Origin: an uncultured Clostridia bacterium
GTDB taxonomy: Bacteria > Bacillota > Clostridia > UBA1381
NCBI GenBank assembly: GCA_934462945.1
Contig: CAKSJF010000094.1
Location: forward strand, 1-7,202
Direction: 5' to 3'
DNA length: 7,202 bases
The translations under genes and the position numbers were made by a program. Within the stretch, counting starts at the first letter, position 1. Every line of letters starts with the position of its first letter. This document shows, piece by piece, positions 4,440 through 7,202 of this stretch. The notes below the pieces were generated by a model. It ran no database searches. It saw only the letters and a list, made by a program, of their open reading frames with translations, and had not been told where the DNA came from.

Positions 4440-6519
4440 TTTCGCCCCCCTGTTTCAGAAATGGCTTCATACTACCCAAGCATACGCCCATCGTGGACAG
4501 GTTATGCATAAATGCGCTGATCACCGGGGAAATCACACCGCCGATTCCAAGCGCTAAAAGTGCGCTGTTAAACATCGCAATAAACCGATAATTTGCGTGG
4601 ATTCTCCGAAACAGGTTTTCACTCAGAGTTCTGAGGATCACCAAGCGTTCCAGATTGGAGGATAAGAGTGTGATCTCTGCCACCTCGCGCGCAATATCGG
4701 ACGCGTCCTTCATCGCCACCGAGACATCCGCTGCTGCTAAGGCAGGAGAATCGTTAATGCCGTCTCCAACCATCACAACCTTATGTCCCTCTTGTTTGAT
4801 TTCATTCACAATCCGGAGCTTATCCTCCGGCAGTACCTTTGCATAAAAGCGGTCAATCCCTAATTCCCGGCATACATTTGCCGCGGTAGTTTCACCGTCG
4901 CCGGTGATCATTAGAATATCTGAAAAGCCTTTTTCTTTCAGCTTTCCGATCACATCCGCTGCCTCGGGGCGGATCGGGTCTTCAATACAGAGGATTCCGC
5001 AGAGTTTTCCGCCAATGGCAAGATAGATCATCGAATACTTTTTGGAAAGTTCGCCGATTAAGCGCCGCTGCTCCTCCGAAACCGGAATTTTCTCGTCGTC
5101 AAACACGAAATGCGCGCTGCCGATTAAGGTTCTCTCGCCCTTTAGATCAGAGGCAATGCCGTGCGCCACGATATAGCGTACCTCGGCATGCTCCTCCATA
5201 TGCTCTAAACCGCGTATTTCTGCCGCATGCACCACAGCCTTTGCCACGCTGTGCGGAAAATGCTCCTCTAAGCATGCCGCAATTTTTAAGATTTCATCCT
5301 CATGATAACCGCCAAATGCCTCCACCCGGCAAAGCGTCGGGCAAGAAACAGTCAGTGTTCCGGTTTTATCAAACACGATCGTGTCGGCAAAGGCATAGTT
5401 CTCCAAATACCTGCCGCCCTTGATCATAATATCGTAATTGGTTGCTTCTTTCATCGCCGAGATTACGCAGATCGGCGTGGAAAGCTTGATGGCACAGGAA
5501 TAGTCCACCATCAGCGCAGAGAGCGCCTTGGTGAGGTTTCCGGTTAAGAGATAAACCGCCGCACTGGTCAGCAGGCTGACCGGCACTAAGCTGTCGGCAA
5601 ATTTTTCTGCCTTTGTCTGCACACCGGACTTTAACTCCTCGGAATTTTCAATCATTTCCAGAATGCCGTGGATACGGGAATCGTCCAAAAGCTTGGTTAC
5701 CTCAAAATCGATACTTCCCTCCTCCACCACAGTTCCGGCATAAACGCTCATTCCGGCGGATTTTAAGCGTGGAATAGATTCGCCGGTCATAGACGCTTCA
5801 TTCACACCTGCCGACCCTGCCCGGACAATGCCGTCCAGCGGAATCATGCTGCCCTGCCGGACACGCAGAATATCGCCCAGAGACGCCTCTGCCAGCGGAA
5901 TGGATATCTCCTGACCGTCCTCTATTTTCCAGACCTTTTCAATATTGAACGCAAGGCTGTCGGAAAGAGCATTTTTCGCCTTTTTCCGGGTGTAGCCCTC
6001 TAAAAGCTCGGAAATATTCAAAAGCGTCATCACAGAGGATGCCGTGGAGGGGGTACCGCTTAAAATAGCTGCCGAGATTGACAGCGCGTCCAGCACATCC
6101 ACACTCAAATGTCCGGAAAGGAGACATTTTGCCCCCTGCCGCACAAACGGAACGGCGCGCCAGACCGTGAGCGGCAACCGGAGAAAGGACGGAACAAACA
6201 GCCGGGTGAGGATTCTTCTGCGAATCACACGGTAAAGCTCCTTTTGAAATTCCGCATCAATCACCTGTACGGACGAAAACTCATGCTCGGCTAATTCTCC
6301 TGCACAAAGCTCCGACACCGTCTGCAAAATCCGCTCTCTTGCCGCATTGGTATAATAGAAAAGGATTCCGCCGTTTACCGCGGAAGCCTTTACCGAGACC
6401 ACGCCATCAATATCGCAGAGGACCGATTCTACCGATTCCTCCTGTTTTTTAGAAAAAACGCCGCTGCCGCACCGCAGACGGAGTCTGCCCGGCGCGTCGT
6501 ATACAATCCGATATTTCAC
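4396..6519 (-). CDS. P1B-type metal ATPase, P1B-6/FezB-like (probable iron transporter)
   Basis: Membrane ATPase of 707 residues that moves a transition metal across a membrane. An N-terminal HMA_2-type domain (about 1-70, APGRLRLRCGSGVF) has no CxxC. The actuator motif is TGES (245-248). The metal-site helix reads SCAIKLSTP (S341-C342-A343, K345) instead of CPC. Next come the phosphorylated Asp D384 in DKTGTLT, H423 of the nucleotide domain (HS rather than the usual HP), GDGIND (585-590) and a late-helix HN pair (H672-N673). SCA is, as I recall, the P1B-6 signature, the subgroup of FezB in ferrosome loci. Iron as substrate is inferred from that and from the FeoB-associated, DtxR-like and flavodoxin neighbours. 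The start is GTG after AGAAGGG; the family N-terminus starts right there. Its last 44 nt overlap the regulator gene. Confidence 0.9.
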   Translation of the reverse strand: MKYRIVYDAPGRLRLRCGSGVFSKKQEESVESVLCDIDGVVSVKASAVNGGILFYYTNAARERILQTVSELCAGELAEHEFSSVQVIDAEFQKELYRVIRRRILTRLFVPSFLRLPLTVWRAVPFVRQGAKCLLSGHLSVDVLDALSISAAILSGTPSTASSVMTLLNISELLEGYTRKKAKNALSDSLAFNIEKVWKIEDGQEISIPLAEASLGDILRVRQGSMIPLDGIVRAGSAGVNEASMTGESIPRLKSAGMSVYAGTVVEEGSIDFEVTKLLDDSRIHGILEMIENSEELKSGVQTKAEKFADSLVPVSLLTSAAVYLLTGNLTKALSALMVDYSCAIKLSTPICVISAMKEATNYDIMIKGGRYLENYAFADTIVFDKTGTLTVSCPTLCRVEAFGGYHEDEILKIAACLEEHFPHSVAKAVVHAAEIRGLEHMEEHAEVRYIVAHGIASDLKGERTLIGSAHFVFDDEKIPVSEEQRRLIGELSKKYSMIYLAIGGKLCGILCIEDPIRPEAADVIGKLKEKGFSDILMITGDGETTAANVCRELGIDRFYAKVLPEDKLRIVNEIKQEGHKVVMVGDGINDSPALAAADVSVAMKDASDIAREVAEITLLSSNLERLVILRTLSENLFRRIHANYRFIAMFNSALLALGIGGVISPVISAFMHNLSTMGVCLGSMKPFLKQGGENVRGNEKEISVYHL

Positions 6520-6537
6520 GTCTGATCCCTTCTTTTC

Positions 6538-6777
6538 TTAGTCCTGGTTCTCCTGTGCCTTTTGGGAAGCGTCGTAGCAGATGTCCTCTGCTTCTTCTCT
6601 CATATTCTTAAATGCCTCCTGTGCCTCGTTCTGAAGCTTCATGCACTTTGCCAGTCCATTCACACAGACCTTACGTGTTTTTTCACTCTTTAATGCTTTC
6701 ACTCCATAGGTTGCAGCTGCAACACCGCCGACAAAGCATAAGAATTTCTCGTTTTTTAAGCAATCTGTAATTTTCAT
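6538..6777 (-). CDS. Small membrane protein, DUF6110-like (FezA-like candidate)
   Basis: A 79-residue protein. Residues 12-29 form a short glycine-containing hydrophobic helix (FLCFVGGVAAATYGVKAL), followed by KSEKTRKV and a long amphipathic helix ending in acidic residues (EEAEDICYDASQKAQE). The layout GGV...YGVK.LKS..(T/A)RKV...EDI..A resembles DUF6110 proteins that sit before metal ATPases. Cysteines are C6, C14, C38, C45 and C67. It is 18 nt upstream of the SCA-type ATPase. In C. difficile a membrane protein (FezA) beside a P1B-6 ATPase (FezB) is needed to form ferrosomes, so an analogous role is plausible but inferred. The ribosome site GAAAGGA (6787-6793) lies inside the end of the preceding small gene. 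Confidence 0.8.
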   Translation of the reverse strand: MKITDCLKNEKFLCFVGGVAAATYGVKALKSEKTRKVCVNGLAKCMKLQNEAQEAFKNMREEAEDICYDASQKAQENQD

Positions 6778-6778
6778 A

Positions 6779-6883
6779 TTAAACAGTCCTTTCTTTGATT
6801 TTCCGCAGTATATTTTTACAATATTTTTTTGCCAGGATCAGGAGCAGAATCACCGCTCCCAAAAAGAGATTCACCGCCAGCAT
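6779..6883 (-). CDS. 34-residue single-pass membrane peptide
   Basis: An ATG-to-TAA frame encodes 34 residues: a hydrophobic helix, LAVNLFLGAVILLLILA (2-18), then a strongly basic tail (KKYCKNILRKIKERTV). It fills the gap between two recognised genes almost exactly: it starts 3 nt after the stop of the FeoB-associated gene and stops 1 nt before the ATG of the DUF6110-like gene. The ribosome site is weak (AGAAAG about 10 nt upstream), so translation may be coupled to the upstream gene. The positive tail predicts N-out, C-in topology. I do not recognise a family. Length and layout recall small regulatory subunits of transport ATPases such as KdpF, which is analogy only. Confidence 0.6.
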   Translation of the reverse strand: MLAVNLFLGAVILLLILAKKYCKNILRKIKERTV

Positions 6884-6886
6884 AGG

Positions 6887-7069
6887 CTATTGCTTTCTCT
6901 GTTCTGCCCCGTGGCACTTGCCATGGAGTGCGCAGTGCGCGCAGCCTGCGCCGCAGGAGGATTTTCCTGCGGCTTTCTCCTTTTTCATATAGCGGATCAC
7001 GCCAATGACCACCGCTAAAAGCACTGCCAGTACAATAATTGTTCCGATATTCTGAAAAATCCAGCTCAT
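6887..7069 (-). CDS. FeoB-associated Cys-rich membrane protein
   Basis: A 60-residue single-pass protein: N-terminal helix (about 8-25, IGTIIVLAVLLAVVIGVI), a basic stretch RYMKKEKAAGK, then a cysteine cluster SCGAGCAHCALHGKCH (C39, C43, C46, C52; C-x3-C-x2-C-x5-C). This layout is typical of the small family encoded next to the ferrous iron transporter FeoB; its exact role is not established, though metal handling at the membrane is assumed. AGGAGG precedes the ATG. It is the first gene of the visible cluster and implies that feoB (and feoA) lie just outside the right edge on the same strand; the window ends before that can be seen. No convincing promoter is visible in 7070-7116. Confidence 0.88.
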   Translation of the reverse strand: MSWIFQNIGTIIVLAVLLAVVIGVIRYMKKEKAAGKSSCGAGCAHCALHGKCHGAEQRKQ

Positions 7070-7116
7070 AGAAAATCCTCCTTAACACATGAATTATTTT
7101 TTATTTTGGTAAATCC

Positions 7117-7139
7117 GGGCGGATGATATCCGCCCCTAC
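7117..7139 (-). repeat. REP-like palindromic repeat, copy 4 (class A, inverted)
   Basis: On the minus strand: GTAG (7139-7136), then GGGCGGAT, loop ATC, ATCCGCCC, a perfect stem. It lies 47 nt upstream of the FeoB-associated gene, within the presumed operon or its leader, and pairs divergently with the partial copy at 7189. Confidence 0.8.
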
Positions 7140-7188
7140 GAAGGGTATGAAGTCCATATTCTCGGAATTTGCAGAAATATTCAATTTC

Positions 7189-7202
7189 GTAGGGGCGGAT
7201 AT
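7189..7202 (+). repeat. REP-like palindromic repeat, copy 5 (class A), cut by window end
   Basis: GTAG (7189-7192) followed by GGGCGGATAT, after which the window ends. It is identical to the first half of copy 2. With copy 4 it forms a divergent pair whose GTAG ends face each other, the reverse of the arrangement at 3014-3082. Confidence 0.7.

Noticed and set aside
6816..7088. 90-residue minus-strand frame overlapping the FeoB-associated gene
   Set aside because: It is out of frame with the clear TM-plus-Cys protein at 6887-7069, which has an AGGAGG site and matches a known family.

Overview
The window looks like chromosomal DNA of a low-to-mid GC Gram-positive anaerobe of the class Clostridia, probably Lachnospiraceae or a relative. 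The evidence is AGGAGG-type ribosome binding sites, consensus TTGACA/TATAAT-like promoters, a FeoB-associated Cys-rich membrane protein, a DUF2325 protein, a DUF6110-like protein and a short flavodoxin. The family assignment is inference from gene content; no rRNA or other marker is present.

Left part (1-2921): cysK, encoding cysteine synthase A, is on the minus strand. It is driven by a perfect TTGACA-N17-TATAAT promoter overlapped by a long palindrome that is probably the operator of a sulfur or cysteine regulator. A cytoplasmic GH20-type beta-N-acetylhexosaminidase gene is transcribed divergently on the plus strand, from its own promoter to a perfect 15-bp-stem terminator. Between 2922 and 3288 there is no gene, only small palindromic repeats.

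Right part (3289-7069): seven tightly packed minus-strand genes form what looks like one operon for iron handling. In transcription order they are a FeoB-associated Cys-rich membrane protein, a previously uncounted 34-residue membrane peptide, a small DUF6110-like membrane protein, a P1B-type ATPase with an SCA transmembrane motif (P1B-6/FezB-like), a small DtxR-fold regulator, a Cys-rich DUF2325 protein and a flavodoxin. A small membrane protein next to a P1B-6 ATPase is the known core of ferrosome (iron-phosphate organelle) loci such as fezAB of Clostridioides difficile, so this is a candidate ferrosome-type iron-storage locus. feoA/feoB probably lie just beyond the right edge. The regulator is odd: by ungapped comparison with DtxR every classical metal ligand is replaced, and a CCxC cysteine cluster sits where the core metal ligands normally are. 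A DtxR-like palindrome lies directly upstream of the flavodoxin gene.

At least six short GTAG-plus-hairpin repeats (REP-like, two sequence classes) sit in the non-coding gaps: after cysK, as an inverted pair and a second-class copy between the hexosaminidase and flavodoxin genes, and as a divergent pair at the right edge. They flank the iron operon on both sides.
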